This document shows positions 41,837 to 41,931 of a DNA stretch of 41,931 nt, in pieces. The notes beneath the pieces are model-generated. The model worked only from the letters and a program-made list of their open reading frames with translations, made no database searches and was not told where the DNA came from. The position numbers were made by a program, and so were the translations under genes. The stretch spans positions 1 to 41,931 of the forward strand of contig JAGDXL010000019.1 in assembly GCA_023256385.1 (NCBI GenBank), in the 5' to 3' direction. The first letter of the stretch is position 1. Each line of letters opens with the position of its first letter. Source of the stretch: Nitrososphaerales archaeon (lineage in GTDB: Archaea; Thermoproteota; Nitrososphaeria; Conexivisphaerales; Conexivisphaeraceae).

Positions 41837-41931
41837 CTAGTACGGGGCTAGGTGGAACAGGCTGTGCCACAGGCCTATGCAGAACAGCGCCCCCTTGATC
41901 CTGTCCTCCCTCCTCTGCGCCACTCCCCAGC
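41837..41931 (-). CDS. C-terminal end of a gene continuing past the window
   Basis: The minus-strand frame open to the window edge reads WGVAQRREDRIKGALFCIG and LWHSLFHLAPY before a TAG stop, with codon use like the neighbouring high-GC genes. The hydrophobic end with aromatic residues suggests a membrane protein. The gene starts to the right of the window; no family can be named from about 31 residues. 41676-41836 holds the promoter of the nuclease gene and nothing else recognised. Confidence 0.5.
   Translation of the reverse strand, partial: WGVAQRREDRIKGALFCIGLWHSLFHLAPY

Noticed and set aside
1-41931. CRISPR arrays, rRNA genes, prophage or replication origin
   Set aside because: No regularly spaced direct repeats, no rRNA-like sequence, no phage structural genes and no Orc1/Cdc6 gene were seen.

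Overview
The window reads as a chromosome segment of a thermophilic, probably acidophilic archaeon of the Thermoproteota/Thaumarchaeota side. Archaeal markers are a homodimeric NAC, archaeal class I CCA enzyme, TrmG10-type methyltransferase, GPN GTPase, DUF373, COG1325 and DUF4443 proteins. First genes of operons carry TATA boxes about 25-29 nt before the start codon (leaderless mRNAs, often GTG or TTG), while internal operon genes use GGTGA-type Shine-Dalgarno (SD) sites. A secreted G1 glutamic peptidase and a P3A-type proton ATPase suggest an acidic habitat. GC is high except for one AT-rich gene at the right end. The lineage is inferred from gene content only; something near Conexivisphaera is my guess.

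Layout. 1-5600: tRNA-Thr end, an ADP-forming acyl-CoA synthetase, citrate/methylcitrate synthase, and a convergent prpD-prpB operon (2-methylcitrate cycle for propionyl-CoA). 5700-8300: a degenerate IS605-like element, tRNA-Pro, a fused HTH/NrdD-like regulator and NAC. 8356-14002: an RNA-maturation district (kinase, cca, thpR, UPF0200 NTPase, COG1325, RNase Z, TrmG10). 14100-20000: mixed genes (XdhC, PRPP-synthase-like protein, a membrane protein interrupted by an amber codon, G1 peptidase, GPN GTPase, small nuclease) and a second well-preserved IS605-like remnant.

20016-29906 is a divergent branched-chain amino acid supercluster: ilvD-cimA-DUF4443 leftward and ilvB-ilvN-ilvC-leuA-leuB rightward. 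Together these cover citramalate synthesis, the common Ile/Val steps and part of leucine synthesis; leuC and leuD are not in the window. Between the two operons lies the main discovery candidate: a 21-codon leader ORF ending in [10 protein letters not shown], a hairpin right after its stop codon, and a strong ilvB SD whose full nine bases are complementary to the leader ORF just upstream of the Val/Leu/Ile run. This looks like an archaeal leader-peptide attenuator acting on translation.

29890-41931: coiled-coil protein, DUF373-uppS pair, DUF72, an unknown protein, MarC, rnhB, a THEP1 NTPase, tRNA-Leu, an SLC13/ArsB-like transporter, P-type H+-ATPase, tRNA-Ala, then a gene-poor stretch with a possible broken gene, an AT-rich PDDEXK-type nuclease probably acquired by transfer, and the C-terminal end of a gene that leaves the window.

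Two genes (rnz, and less certainly prpB) have no ATG/GTG/TTG where their conserved N-terminus begins but have a well-placed CTG, so CTG initiation is proposed.
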